From Tragulus kanchil (lineage: Eukaryota; Chordata; Mammalia; Artiodactyla; Tragulidae): DNA of 64,000 bases. Where the stretch lies: NCBI GenBank assembly GCA_022376925.1, contig JAIOJX010000004.1, positions 127,125,123 through 127,189,122 on the forward strand. The letters are read 5' to 3'. The notes under the pieces are model-generated. The model was given only the letters and a program-made list of their open reading frames with translations. It ran no database searches and had not been told where the DNA came from. Positions 12,177-25,532 of the stretch are shown here, piece after piece (the stretch's first letter is position 1; each line of letters opens with the position of its first letter). Both the position numbers and the translations under genes were made by a program.

Positions 12177-12935
12177 TTTGTCTCTTGGGTTCACCAAATT
12201 CCATTTAGGTGCTGGTATCCATCTCGGGGATATCTTTGCCTGCCTTCCAGCTGCAATGGGGGCTGCCATTCTGTCTGAGCCTCATCAGACACGTGGTGTT
12301 TGCTCACAGGACTGCCTTTTCCAGGAGTGGCCACACAGAGATGCTACACGGAGCAGCTCAGGCTTGGGTGAAGGGCTCCACCAGGCTTCCTTCATCCCCT
12401 CACTGGCTCTTCCTGTATCTAAGAAATATTATTTGTATCTACTGGGCATCAGCTACAAAGGAGTTTGGGGAGAGCAGTTACAGAAAGTCACTTTAGTTCT
12501 TTTACCCTGACCCTGTCTAAAAAAAATACTTTAAACAACCCACATTCCTGGATCATGACTCCTGCTGACTCCCGCTGATCAAGAATGAGAGGCCATGGGG
12601 AAGGTTTCCACTGCTTTGAAGTTTGGACTCCCCGCCCCCCAGGCCCTAGCCATGCTCTGCTGTTTCAGGAAAGACCAGAAAGCCCTCTTGACTGCCCCCC
12701 AGCTCTGAGCAGGCTGGGATTGGGTTGCAGTCCCGCTCACTGCCATGCCCTCAGGAGGCTGGTAGGACTGCCCTGCTCCGAACACTCCGTGCTCTGCCCT
12801 TTGATACAGTTGAGGTCAGAGTGTTCAGACCAGTCATGAAGTGAGATACATGGCTCAAGAAAAAAACTAAAGTTTGCAAACCATTTTAAAGTGCAAATTT
12901 GATCAGAATGGAGCATCCCTCTGGAGCCAGACTTT
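12177..12935. other. Unassigned, locally GC-rich sequence
   Basis: Several overlapping open frames on both strands arise from GC-rich composition (12580-12800). None shows a domain, a splice pattern or similarity I recognise. The segment is present two to three times through D5 and D6. Confidence 0.5.
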
Positions 12936-13695
12936 ACAAATTGCTCAGATTAAACTGATTAAAATCAGGTAAACATTCATTAAATCATTCATCTATTATG
13001 TAGCTTAAATGATAGGTCAGGAGAGCAGAATTAAGAAAATACAGCCATGGGCTTACAAAGGAAGAATCAGTAAAGCAATGAGTATGTATTAATCAAGTGT
13101 GCCCCACTCTTTACTTCCCCAGGAGCTGTAGGCCACCAGGCTCCTCTATCCATGGGATTTCTCAGGCAAGAATGCTGGAGTGGGTCGCCATTTCCTTCTC
13201 CAGGGGATCTTCCTGACCCTGGAGGCATCAAACTCAGGTGTCCTGCATTGGCAGGTGGATTCTTTATCATCTGAGCCACCAGCAAAGCCCATTTGTCTCT
13301 TGGGTTCACCAAATTCCATTTAGGTGCTGGTATCCATCTCGGGGATATCTTTGCCTGCCTTCCAGCTGCAATGGGGGCTGCCATTCTGTCTGAGCCTCAT
13401 CAGACACGTGGTGTTTGCTCACAGGACTGCCTTTTCCAGGAGTGGCCACACAGAGATGCTACACGGAGCAGCTCAGGCTTGGGTGAAGGGCTCCACCAGG
13501 CTTCCTTCATCCCCTCACTGGCTCTTCCTGTATCTAAGAAATATTATTTGTATCTACTGGGCATCAGCTACAAAGGAGTTTGGGGAGAGCAGTTACAGAA
13601 AGTCACTTTAGTTCTTTTACCCTGACCCTGTCTAAAAAAAATACTTTAAACAACCCACATTCCTGGATCATGACTCCTGCTGACTCCCTGATCAA

Positions 13696-15856
13696 GAATG
13701 AGAGGCCATGGGGAAGGTTTCCACTGCTTTGAAGTTTGGACTCCCCGCCCCCCAGGCCCTAGCCATGCTCTGCTGTTTCAGGAAAGACCAGAAAGCCCTC
13801 TTGACTGCCCCCCAGCTCTGAGCAGGCTGGGATTGGGTTGCAGTCCCGCTCACTGCCATGCCCTCAGGAGGCTGGTAGGACTGCCCTGCTCCGAACACTC
13901 CGTGCTCTGCCCTTTGATACAGTTGAGGTCAGAGTGTTCAGACCAGTCATGAAGTGAGATACATGGCTCAAGAAAAAAACTAAAGTTTGCAAACCATTTT
14001 AAAGTGCAAATTTGATCAGAATGGAGCATCCCTCTGGAGCCAGACTTTCAAGCTCAAATTGAGGTACTGTTGTAACCAGGCTTCAGGAAACAAATGCAGA
14101 TGAAGTGACAAAGTGAATAGTGGAGGGCAGTTTATTACAACAGTGGGTCCAAGGCCTCACTTTAGCCAAGGACCCCCAACAGAACTTGTGCCTAACATTA
14201 ATACCTAAAGCCTACGTGCACAAACCCACACCCCAAGCCCCTGAGGTTACCTAGGAAACATTAAAAAGAAAAATATCATTAGATTGCAATCAAAAAGGTA
14301 CAATCGAAAATTACCTAAGCATATCGCTTAGCTTGTCTTAACATGGGTTAATTAACTAAGATTACAAATGGTGATTTATCATATGGTGGACATTTCATTT
14401 TCTTGGCCCAAAGGAGGCTGGGGGGCGATGCCTCCCTTGGTCAGATTCTCATCAGCCCCACAGGCCTAGTGGACTGTTACGTTTTCATTTCCATGGCTAC
14501 ACAGTTCAAACACAGTCCAGAGCTCCCTGAAAGTGTAAGGTGGAATCCTCCTTCTCAAGATGGAGTCAGTCTAGTCAGGGTAGCCTGTTCCTTTCCTCCT
14601 TCAGTGCCATTACTTACTCCCCAACCATATAACTCTGGGCAACCTCTCTGAACTGTTGTTATTCAACCTCTCTGTTCCTTGTTTCCTTCATTTGTAAGAT
14701 GATGATCGCATTCATTTCTTAGTACCACTAACTGGGTGTCTTTAAAAACTGGAAATGTATTGTTTCACAGTGGAGTTACGAATGAGAGGCCATGGGAAGG
14801 CCATGCTTGAAGTTTGGACTCCCCCCAGGCCCTAGCCATGCTCTGCTGTTTCAGGAAAGACCAGAAAGCCCTCTTGACTGCCCCCCAGCTCTGAGCAGGC
14901 TGGGATTGGGTTGCAGTCCCGCTCACTGCCATGCCCTCAGGAGGCTGGTAGGACTGCCCTGCTCCGAACACTCCGTGCTCTGCCCTTTGATACAGTTGAG
15001 GTCAGAGTGTTCAGACCAGTCATGAAGTGAGATACATGGCTCAAGAAAAAAACTAAAGTTTGCAAACCATTTTAAAGTGCAAATTTGATCAGAATGGAGC
15101 ATCCCTCTGGAGCCAGACTTTCAAGCTCAAATTGAGGTACTGTTGTAACCAGGCTTCAGGAAACAAATGCAGATGAAGTGACAAAGTGAATAGTGGAGGG
15201 CAGTTTATTACAACAGTGGGTCCAAGGCCTCACTTTAGCCAAGGACCCCCAACAGAACTTGTGCCTAACATTAATACCTAAAGCCTACGTGCACAAACCC
15301 ACACCCCAAGCCCCTGAGGTTACCTAGGAAACATTAAAAAGAAAAATATCATTAGATTGCAATCAAAAAGGTACAATCGAAAATTACCTAAGCATATCGC
15401 TTAGCTTGTCTTAACATGGGTTAATTAACTAAGATTACAAATGGTGATTTATCATATGGTGGACATTTCATTTTTCTTGGCCCAAAGGAGGCTGGGGGGC
15501 GATGTCTCCCTTGGTCAGATTTTCATCAGCCCCACAGGCCTAGTGGACTGTTACGTTTTCATTTCCATGGCTACACAGTTCAAACACAGTCCAGAGCTCC
15601 CTGAAAGTGTAAGGTGGAATCCTCCTTCTCAAGATGGAGTCAGTCTAGTCAGGGTAGCCTGTTCCTTTCCTCCTTCAGTGCCATTACTTACTCCCCAACC
15701 ATATAACTCTGGGCAACCTCTCTGAACTGTTGTTATTCAACCTCTCTGTTCCTTGTTTCCTTCATTTGTAAGATGATGATCGCATTCATTTCTTAGTACC
15801 ACTAACTGGGTGTCTTTAAAAACTGGAAATGTATTGTTTCACAGTGGAGGTTACAT
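13696..15856. repeat. Tandem duplication D6 (offset about 1074-1083)
   Basis: Copy a 13696-14775 and copy b 14779-15856. Copy b lacks several short stretches within its first 50 bases (around 14791-14825). Its first 350 bases are the third occurrence of the segment at 12583-12935 in the window. Confidence 0.93.
14049..14777. other. Unassigned sequence with a MIR-like tract
   Basis: ataactctgggcaacctctc to atttgtaagatgatgatcgc (about 14628-14710) resembles a MIR core in sense. It recurs at about 15702-15784 and 16819-16901 through D6 and D7. The rest is unassigned. Confidence 0.5.
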
Positions 15857-17760
15857 GTTTGAAATCAAGGCATCAGCAGCGCACACTCCCTGAGGTGGTG
15901 GCCAGCTGGTCATCCACATTCCTGGGCTAGCAGCTACTTGATTCCGATCTCTGCCTCTGTTATCACATGGCCATCTTCACATCATCTCCTCCCTGTGCCT
16001 GTCTGGCTGGCTCTAGATGTCCCCTTTTCAGAAGGACACCAGTCATACTGGATTACGGTCCATCCTAAAGAGGACATTTTAACTTGAGGACTTCTGTTAA
16101 GACTTTCTTGCCAAATAAGGTCACATTCTGCAGTACAGGGGTTAGAACTTAAACACTTCTTTCTAACGGGACACAATTTGGCCCAGAACAGTGATAATGA
16201 TAGGCCTTATTTAATAAGGGTCAATGTCGACATCAAATTGTTATACATATTATTGACTTACAGCATGTGTGCCCAGCGCACAGTAAGAACTCAATAAATG
16301 TAAAGTATTCCTTCAAGTAATAGCCGTGGTATTCATTTCGCTTTGATATGCTTTCTGGCTTAGGAGAGGAGGGGATGGAGTTATAGTTAGTCTTCAGGGG
16401 AGAGACGCTGCAGACGCTTTGTCTTAAGCCATTGCTATAGTGAGCTATTGCAACTGGTGACCCATTGGGGATTTTCAATGATCATTTTTTTGCAAATACA
16501 TTCATGCACATGAGACTAGGTCATGGGTTGGGGGAGGACAAAAACAAAACAACAATAACAAAAAATACTGTGTAAGTAGAATAACAGCTCATGATATATG
16601 TTCCAGAACCAGGCTTGAGTTTGAGGTCCGTTTACTAGCCATGTTACTCCTGGCAAATTCCTAGCACCTGCACAGGAAATGACAATGACTGCATGGGGTA
16701 AAAATGTTCCAGGGAACCAGGCGGCTTGAGTTTGAGGTCCACCGCTTCTCAAAGATGGAGTCAGTCAGTAGGGTCCTGTTCCTTTCCTCCTTCAGTGCCA
16801 TTACTTACTCCCCAACCATATAACTCTGGGCAACCTCTCTGAACTGTTGTTATTCAACCTCTCTGTTCCTTGTTTCCTTCATTTGTAAGATGATGATCGC
16901 ATTCATTTCTTAGTACCACTAACTGGGTGTCTTTAAAAACTGGAAATGTATTGTTTCACAGTGGAGGTTACATGTTTGAAATCAAGGCATCAGCAGCGCA
17001 CACTCCCTGAGGTGGTGGCCAGCTGGTCATCCACATTCCTGGGCTAGCAGCTACTTGATTCCGATCTCTGCCTCTGTTATCACATGGCCATCTTCACATC
17101 ATCTCCTCCCTGTGCCTGTCTGGCTGGCTCTAGATGTCCCCTTTTCAGAAGGACACCAGTCATACTGGATTACGGTCCATCCTAAAGAGGACATTTTAAC
17201 TTGAGGACTTCTGTTAAGACTTTCTTGCCAAATAAGGTCACATTCTGCAGTACAGGGGTTAGAACTTAAACACTTCTTTCTAACGGGACACAATTTGGCC
17301 CAGAACAGTGATAATGATAGGCCTTATTTAATAAGGGTCAATGTCGACATCAAATTGTTATACATATTATTGACTTACAGCATGTGTGCCCAGCGCACAG
17401 TAAGAACTCAATAAATGTAAAGTATTCCTTCAAGTAATAGCCGTGGTATTCATTTCGCTTTGATATGCTTTCTGGCTTAGGAGAGGAGGGGATGGAGTTA
17501 TAGTTAGTCTTCAGGGGAGAGACGCTGCAGACGCTTTGTCTTAAGCCATTGCTATAGTGAGCTATTGCAACTGGTGACCCATTGGGGATTTTCAATGATC
17601 ATTTTTTTGCAAATACATTCATGCACATGAGACTAGGTCATGGGTTGGGGGAGGACAAAAACAAAACAACAATAACAAAAAATACTGTGTAAGTAGAATA
17701 ACAGCTCATGATATATGTTCCAGAACCAGGCGGCTTGAGTTTGAGGTCCACCGTTTACTA
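15631..17760. repeat. Tandem duplication D7 (offset about 1117)
   Basis: Copy a 15631 to about 16745, copy b 16751-17760. Copy a is disturbed over its last 150 bases (16600-16750), including lost short words and a repeated ccagg-aaccagg stretch. Copy b has three small deletions in its first 30 bases. Confidence 0.92.
15840..16190 (-). repeat. MaLR-like LTR repeat (copy at about 16957-17307)
   Basis: ggacaccagtcatactggat, ggacattttaacttgaggac and gtcacattctgcagtacagg correspond to the antisense of the common mammalian repeat with 'tcagaatgtgac' and 'ccaatatgactggtgtcc'. I assign it tentatively to the MaLR LTR group. Confidence 0.6.
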
Positions 17761-18787
17761 GCCATGTTACTCCTGGCAAATTCCTAGCACCTGCACAGGG
17801 AAATGACAATGTGACCTGCTATGAGAAAGCCGAGATAACAAATGCAATGCACTTCACACGGTGACAGGCATGCAGCGTTTGCAATGAGTACAGCTTTTGT
17901 TAGTTCCTTTTCATTTGTATATAGCAAAATATTTATGTGATTCCAAGACCCAAAAATATAACAAGTATACACTGAGAAGTCTTGATTTCCTCACTTGTCC
18001 TGAGATTTGTATTTTATGTAAAGTACTTAGAATGCCCCCTGCCTTACACTTCACCTTTTCCCTACAGGGAAACACCTTTGGTAGCTTCCTGTGTGTTCTT
18101 CCAGTAGGTCTTCAGGTGGATTAAAGCACAGAGCCAACTATAATCTCCCTCTCTCTCTTTTTTTCATAAAAGATGTCATATATACACTATCTTGTACTGT
18201 GAGTTTCTTCTTTGTGACTTTTCAGTTAATCCTGGAGACTTTCTATATCAGTAGAAAGGAACTTCCTTCTTCTCACAAATGATAAATTTTCCATTGTCTG
18301 TGTACAGTTCCTTGTCTGTGTCTTTTATTGACCAACATGTGGGTTGTTCCCAACTTTGTAGTATTAATATATGTCATGTTGTGATGAATATTCTTACTCA
18401 TATAGTGTTTTGGAAATGGATAATCATACCTGAGGGTTAATTCCCAGAAGTGATATTAGTATCCCACTGGGTCAAAAGGCATCACCTTCAAGATTTTGCT
18501 GAAATTGCTCCACAGTCCCGTGGGTGGGTATTATTTTGCACTTTTGTCAGCAGAATATAGAAGTATTTGTTTCTCTGAAGCTTTGCCAAAGGAGCTGTAG
18601 GGCAACAACTTTGTATTTGCCTCATAAGTGAAGAATGGTATCTTTGAATAGTTTTAATTTGCCTTTCGTTTCATCAGGCTGCACATCTTTAGGCTATATA
18701 TATGGATTGTTTGGTTTTGCATAAACTATCCATACTCTTTGCCTATTTATCTACTAAGTCTCTTAGAGATTTCTATCATTCAGGCTT
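17761..18787. other. Unassigned AT-rich sequence
   Basis: Phrases such as ctgtgtacagttccttgtct and tgggttgttcccaactttgt suggest an old L1 3' region, but I cannot place it firmly. No gene was recognised. Confidence 0.4.
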
Positions 18788-18950
18788 TATATTGTTGCTG
18801 TTGTTTAGTCACTAAGCTGTGTCCAACTCTTTGCAACCCCATGAAGAGCAGCATGCCAGACTTCTCTGTCCTTTACTATCTCCTGGAATTTTCTCAAACT
18901 CATGTCCATGGAGTCAGTAAAGTCATCCAAACATCTCATCTTCTGATGGC
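18788..18950 (-). mobile_element. BovB LINE 3' end
   Basis: ttgctgttgtttagtcacta, gtgtccaactctttgcaacc, gagcagcatgccagacttct and catgtccatggagtcagtaa match the antisense BovB terminus. Confidence 0.85.
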
Positions 18951-19094
18951 TTTATCTATTAATCATTTTTGTCTGTTGCCCCACAAATATCTCTCTCAGT
19001 TTTGTCATTCATATTTTAACTGTATATTTGTCTGTTTCTAGTTGTCATATTTACTTCATTCTTCATTTTTCTAATAGCTAAGGAATTCTAGCCT

Positions 19095-19350
19095 GAGAGT
19101 TAGGAATCCAGAGAGAAGCTGAATATAACACCTCTGGAGATAAATTGCCTGGGTTTGAATTCCAACTCTGACACCAAATAGTTGTTATATAATCGAAGAA
19201 AAAATGCTCACCATTACTGTGGCTTAGTTGGTCATCTTTCAAGTATGACAATAATAGTAGAAGATATCTCATAAGGCTGATGTAAAAGTTAAATGAGATA
19301 ATGAATATAAAAGCTTAGAAGAGATTCTGACATAAACTAAGCACCCATAA
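19095..19350 (+). repeat. MIR-like SINE
   Basis: gcctgggtttgaattccaac followed by ataaggctgatgtaaaagtt and aaatgagataatgaatataa follow the order of a full MIR. Confidence 0.75.
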
Positions 19351-19460
19351 AAGATAGCAATTATCATTCAACTAATTTTAATTAAACTTAACAATTTAGA
19401 AAAATACCCAAACACTCATTCGTAGAAAAATTAGGCCTAACTATTAAATTGAAAATATCC

Positions 19461-19581
19461 AGGAAATTCCCTAGTAGTGCAGTAACACGGACTCTGTGCT
19501 TTCCCTGTCGGAGGCGTGGGTTCAATCCCTGGTTGGGGAACTAAAACCCCACAGACTATATGGTGCAGCCAAAAATAAAAA
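19461..19581 (+). mobile_element. Short tRNA-derived SINE with 10-bp TSD
   Basis: The head aggaaattccctagtagtgc, box B-like gggttcaatccctggttggg and short A-rich tail match the short artiodactyl tRNA SINE. The perfect target-site duplication gaaaatatcc lies at 19451-19460 and 19582-19591. Confidence 0.9.
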
Positions 19582-19674
19582 GAAAATATCCAAAATCTCC
19601 TTCTTTGGTTGTATCCATCTGTGTGTGTGTGTGTGTTTGGGGTTTTTTTGTCTGTTTGTTTTAAATTTTGGTCT

Positions 19675-19927
19675 CTTTTATTGGTTTTTTATTTATTTAT
19701 TTTCATCCTTCTTTATTCTTTGACCTGTGTGGGCCTCCCATTGTGGTGGCCTCTCCCATCGCAGGGCGCAGGTTCTGAGTGCATGCACTCCAGAGTGCTG
19801 GCTCGTAATTGGATACCAATGGTCCAAACGCTCCATGGCACGTGGGATCTTCCCGGGCCAGGGATTGAACTGTCACCTCTTGCACTGCAAGGCGGGCTCC
19901 TTACCCATTGGGCCACCAGGGAAGCCC
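19675..19927 (-). mobile_element. CHR-type tRNA-derived SINE
   Basis: Ends on the plus strand with ccattgggccaccagggaag-cccc and has gggatcttcccgggccaggg. The T-rich 3' tail lies at 19670-19710, next to a short TG run (19619-19636). Confidence 0.88.
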
Positions 19928-19950
19928 CATCGGTGTTTTTAATATCCATA

Positions 19951-22160
19951 TTTAATACAAGTTAACAGATATTTATTCACAAACTATTATTGGCCGAGTC
20001 TGGTCTTTTATTTACTCACCCATTAGTACAGGAGACATTGATGTATTTGCATCATGGGCTGGGCATTGCTTCAGGAGCCTTAGTATAATACAGAACATCA
20101 TTGAGCTTACAGTCTAAGGAGGGATATCAACAAGTCAATGACAAGTGCAGTTCAGTCAAATTCTTTGAGTGAGATCTAAGATGCTAAGGGCAACATTCTT
20201 CCCTGAGCCTAGCCAGTCACTTGTGCTCTGGTTTCATCTGTTCCGGCCTCACCAAAAAGTTTGCTGCTTTAATTCTGCCCTCTCTTCAACATCATCAGTA
20301 TCTGCCTTTGTACCGAAACATTCTCATCAGCTTGCAGACGTGTTGCAACATTTCCTTTAAATGTTGGCTCAGTCCTCAACCTTACCTCAAACACAGCCAT
20401 TCACTTCCACCCTCGTGGTGTGAAATGTCACCTATAATCCAACAACCCTGAAGTTTATATCTATGATACAGATCTCTTTCCTGAGCTGAATGTCCAGTTA
20501 CTTAGTTGACATCTCTTCTTGAAAATATCACAAGCACCTCACTTAACATGTCCCTATGTACTTCCCCACCCATCCCCACCCAACCTGCATCACTGCTCAC
20601 TGAGTCATGTTGTCTGTGCTGTGAGGGCTCAGTTGTGTCCTATTCTTTGTAACCACATGGACTGTAGTCTGCCACTCTCCTTTATTTATGGGATTTCCCA
20701 GGCAAGAATACTGGAAGGAGTAGATTGCCATTTCCTTCACCAGGGGAGCTTCCTGATGTAGAAATCAAACCTGAATCAATCAATGCATCGCCTGTATTGA
20801 CAGGTGGATTCTTTACCACTCTACCACCTGGGAAGCCATCAAGTTACTCTAGTCAAAACTTGGGAACCATACTTGACTCCTCTATTCATGTCATTGTTAC
20901 ATACAATGTAACCACAAGTCCTGTTGGTATTACCTTTAAAATATACCCTAAGTCTACCCACTTCTCACTGTCCATAGTGGTACCACCTTAGCCTAAATCA
21001 CTATCACTTTTGCCATGCATCCACTCTTGTCTACTCTCCAATAGTCAATTCTCCATTTAATACAAGTTAACAGATATTTATTCACAAACTATTATTGGCC
21101 GAGTCTGGTCTTTTATTTACTCACCCATTAGTACAGGAGACATTGATGTATTTGCATCATGGGCTGGGCATTGCTTCAGGAGCCTTAGTATAATACAGAA
21201 CATCATTGAGCTTACAGTCTAAGGAGGGATATCAACAAGTCAATGACAAGTGCAGTTCAGTCAAATTCTTTGAGTGAGATCTAAGATGCTAAGGGCAACA
21301 TTCTTCCCTGAGCCTAGCCAGTCACTTGTGCTCTGGTTTCATCTGTTCCGGCCTCACCAAAAAGTTTGCTGCTTTAATTCTGCCCTCTCTTCAACATCAT
21401 CAGTATCTGCCTTTGTACCGAAACATTCTCATCAGCTTGCAGACGTGTTGCAACATTTCCTTTAAATGTTGGCTCAGTCCTCAACCTTACCTCAAACACA
21501 GCCATTCACTTCCACCCTCGTGGTGTGAAATGTCACCTATAATCCAACAACCCTGAAGTTTATATCTATGATACAGATCTCTTTCCTGAGCTGAATGTCC
21601 AGTTACTTAGTTGACATCTCTTCTTGAAAATATCACAAGCACCTCACTTAACATGTCCCTATGTACTTCCCCACCCATCCCCACCCAACCTGCATCACTG
21701 CTCACTGAGTCATGTTGTCTGTGCTGTGAGGGCTCAGTTGTGTCCTATTCTTTGTAACCACATGGACTGTAGTCTGCCACTCTCCTTTATTTATGGGATT
21801 TCCCAGGCAAGAATACTGGAAGGAGTAGATTGCCATTTCCTTCACCAGGGGAGCTTCCTGATGTAGAAATCAAACCTGAATCAATCAATGCATCGCCTGT
21901 ATTGACAGGTGGATTCTTTACCACTCTACCACCTGGGAAGCCATCAAGTTACTCTAGTCAAAACTTGGGAACCATACTTGACTCCTCTATTCATGTCATT
22001 GTTACATACAATGTAACCACAAGTCCTGTTGGTATTACCTTTAAAATATACCCTAAGTCTACCCACTTCTCACTGTCCATAGTGGTACCACCTTAGCCTA
22101 AATCACTATCACTTTTGCCATGCATCCACTCTTGTCTACTCTCCAATAGTCAATTCTCCA
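19951..22160. repeat. Tandem duplication D8 (unit 1105 bp)
   Basis: Copy a 19951-21055 and copy b 21056-22160 abut directly with ccatt microhomology at the joint. No difference was noticed. Confidence 0.95.
20617..20838 (-). mobile_element. Bov-tA/Bov-A SINE (copy at 21722-21943)
   Basis: ctcagttgtgtcctattctt, gggatttcccaggcaagaat, ccatttccttcaccagggga and tctaccacctgggaagcc in antisense form a complete element. Confidence 0.88.
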
Positions 22161-22485
22161 TTCAACAAGAGAAATATTTTGAAAACACAAATCTGATCTG
22201 AAGGTAACTGCTATTCTCACACTCTTGTAAGCATTCCCAGCAAGCTCAGGATCAAATCCAACCTCCTCACCACAGCCCACAAGGCATGAGCTGCTTTTAC
22301 CTTTTCTCCAGATGCCTCTCATTCTCCCTTGTGGTCACTATGCTCCATTTGCTGTACCTCCAACATGCCACCTCAGTGTAAAGGCACTTACTTCTCCAAG
22401 CATAGAACACTCTTCTCGCAGACCCACACATAGCTTCTCTCTGAATTCTTTCAGATACCTAAACAAATAGCATCTCCTGTTCTGG

Positions 22486-22511
22486 TTTTTTTTTTTTTTT
22501 TTTTTTTTTTT
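22486..22511. repeat. Poly-T tract, 26 (19 in the D9 copy at 23546-23564)
   Basis: A pure T run between tctgg and actgtgtaat. The seven-base difference between copies is the main internal difference of D9. Confidence 0.95.
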
Positions 22512-22747
22512 ACTGTGTAATAATTCATTGCAAAACAGTAGCTTAAAACAGTATGAATTATTTCTTTGGCTCTCAAATCCAAGGTTGACTGGGCTCTGTT
22601 GAGCAGTTGTCATGGATCTTTCATATGGATGTAGGCAGATGCTGCCTGGGACTGGAGTCATCATGACAACTTTATTCATGTTTGTCACATGAAATGGGAA
22701 GACCTAAGCAACTGGGGGACTGAAGCAACTATTCTCCTCAGCAATCT

Positions 22748-22767
22748 TGTGTGTGTGTGTGTGTGTA
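22748..22767. repeat. TG microsatellite (copy at about 23801-23820)
   Basis: Ten TG units followed by atgcgcgcacatgt. Confidence 0.9.
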
Positions 22768-24174
22768 TGCGCGCACATGTACACTTTCCACTTGGTGGGC
22801 TCAAGGTAGCTGGCTTCATGCATAGTGATTTAAGATTCCTAGATCAAGTGTCTTTAGATAAACCAGCAGACCTTGTAGGGACTTCTTTGATCTAGCCTTA
22901 CAAATCATACAGGCTCAGTTCCACTGTGTTCTACTCATCAAAGGCATTGATAAAGGCCCTACCAGCTTCCAAAAGGGATACACAGATCCCATCTTTGATG
23001 GGTTTAACATGAAAAATCTTATGAACACATTTGTAAAGCACCACACTTTCTCTGAGAAAGTTTGATTGTCACCCTCTATAAACAACCCCCACTTCCACCA
23101 CAACCCTATGGCACTTTCTGTCCATCTTAAACTCTCCAATAGTGGTACCACCTTAGCCTAAATCACTATCACTTTTGCCATGCATCCACTCTTGTCTACT
23201 CTCCAATAGTCAATTCTCCATTCAACAAGAGAAATATTTTGAAAACACAAATCTGATCTGAAGGTAACTGCTATTCTCACACTCTTGTAAGCATTCCCAG
23301 CAAGCTCAGGATCAAATCCAACCTCCTCACCACAGCCCACAAGGCATGAGCTGCTTTTACCTTTTCTCCAGATGCCTCTCATTCTCCCTTGTGGTCACTA
23401 TGCTCCATTTGCTGTACCTCCAACATGCCACCTCAGTGTAAAGGCACTTACTTCTCCAAGCATAGAACACTCTTCTCGCAGACCCACACATAGCTTCTCT
23501 CTGAATTCTTTCAGATACCTAAACAAATAGCATCTCCTGTTCTGGTTTTTTTTTTTTTTTTTTTACTGTGTAATAATTCATTGCAAAACAGTAGCTTAAA
23601 ACAGTATGAATTATTTCTTTGGCTCTCAAATCCAAGGTTGACTGGGCTCTGTTGAGCAGTTGTCATGGATCTTTCATATGGATGTAGGCAGATGCTGCCT
23701 GGGACTGGAGTCATCATGACAACTTTATTCATGTTTGTCACATGAAATGGGAAGACCTAAGCAACTGGGGGACTGAAGCAACTATTCTCCTCAGCAATCT
23801 TGTGTGTGTGTGTGTGTGTATGCGCGCACATGTACACTTTCCACTTGGTGGGCTCAAGGTAGCTGGCTTCATGCATAGTGATTTAAGATTCCTAGATCAA
23901 GTGTCTTTAGATAAACCAGCAGACCTTGTAGGGACTTCTTTGATCTAGCCTTACAAATCATACAGGCTCAGTTCCACTGTGTTCTACTCATCAAAGGCAT
24001 TGATAAAGGCCCTACCAGCTTCCAAAAGGGATACACAGATCCCATCTTTGATGGGTTTAACATGAAAAATCTTATGAACACATTTGTAAAGCACCACACT
24101 TTCTCTGAGAAAGTTTGATTGTCACCCTCTATAAACAACCCCCACTTCCACCACAACCCTATGGCACTTTCTGT

Positions 24175-24984
24175 CTTCTTACTAAGGTTCATTTTCCTTT
24201 AGAGCTCACATATCTTAACTGCATGTTGTATTTTCTAGTATACTCTTAATGTATCTCACTCACTGGAACATAGGCTCAGTGATGGAAAAGATGTTGTCTT
24301 GTGGCCCCAGTCACAACAACAATTTGTGACACAGAGCAGATCCTTCCATCAATGTTACTGAATGTTGACTCACTGGATGCACATGAGAGAAGCTTTTAAC
24401 TAAGACTTGAGAAACCAGAAGATGTCCTGAAATTTTGGAGTATTGACCACCACTGTTACATTTTCTCTTCATTCTGTTGAACTGAAGGAACTAAACAAAC
24501 TAGAAGGTTCATGGGTTAAGAATACAGTCCTATTAGCTTATATTTCTTCACTCAAAGGAGCCATGTTGTCTTATTTATTGACAAAGAGATTCCTTTCTAC
24601 AGCAGGTGTTTTCCTGCCTGGGACCACCACAAAGGGTCCTGGGGTGTGAACTGCTCCTGAGGTTTTCTTTTTCTGAAGCTGGAAGCCTCTCTTCATGGCA
24701 GGGAGATGGGACCAGGTGTACATCAATTACTCTTCATTTAATGCATTTCTGGCCCAGAGTTAGACCTCCTGACAAGCTGATGTATATCACTTTGATCTAG
24801 GAAATGACTTTCAAGCTGAGACTGAAACACTTGGAAGTAGACTTTGCTCAATAAACACATTTTATCTAAGAATCCAGAAAATGCTTTACAAATACTTCTT
24901 CACTCAGCCTAACAGCTCAGCAGGGTGAAAGGCAAGTGGTAAGCATTATACATACACGGTCTTTGTGCTACAAAAGATTCTCTA
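24175..24984. other. Unassigned unique sequence
   Basis: No gene or repeat recognised; the two overlapping open frames at 24443-24800 show nothing familiar. Confidence 0.5.
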
Positions 24985-25532
24985 TCCAGTGAGTCAAAGG
25001 ACCTGGGGAGGGGGTACTGACCACAGGAGGAGCTATCCAAGGTTACTCATCCTCTTTCTTACTATTTCTGGAGTGCATTCATTTCAATAACACATTCCTC
25101 TTGTTTAATATATTATTTCCTCCTAATAATTCCCTGAAGTCCTTGCCTGTATTTTTCCCTCTGAATATCCAGGTACCTGGTGCAATGAAGGTGAAACATT
25201 CAGGTGTTCACACATTTTTTCTAATTTGACAACATTTATATATGAAGTTGGCCAGAAAGTTTGTTCGAACTTTTCCATGATGGCATTTGGCCAATCCAAA
25301 TATAAGCTTAAAAATTACATCCAGGTGAGAACTAGGTTGTCCCATTGTTCTGCTTTACCTGGAGCTGTTATATTTAAAGAAATAAACGTATTCTTTAACT
25401 TGACATGTCTCCAAATGTCTGTCATCAGACTATTCCATCTAGGTATGTGGAATAAGTGATGACCCTTTACAATTATTTCAAAGAGGATTTGAGTTGGGGT
25501 GGAAGAAGGCAGCACAAGAGAGGAAAATTGTA

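Larger units (their letters stand above)
11847..14048. repeat. Tandem duplication D5 (offset 1115, then 1113)
   Basis: Copy a 11847-12935 and copy b 12962-14048. Copy a has two extra bases in the ctgactcccgctgatc stretch near 12570. About 26 unmatched bases sit between the copies. Confidence 0.94.
22081..24174. repeat. Tandem duplication D9 (offset 1060, then 1053)
   Basis: Copy a 22081 to about 23120, copy b 23141-24174. The only clear internal difference is a poly-T run of 26 (22486-22511) against 19 (23546-23564). Confidence 0.94.
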
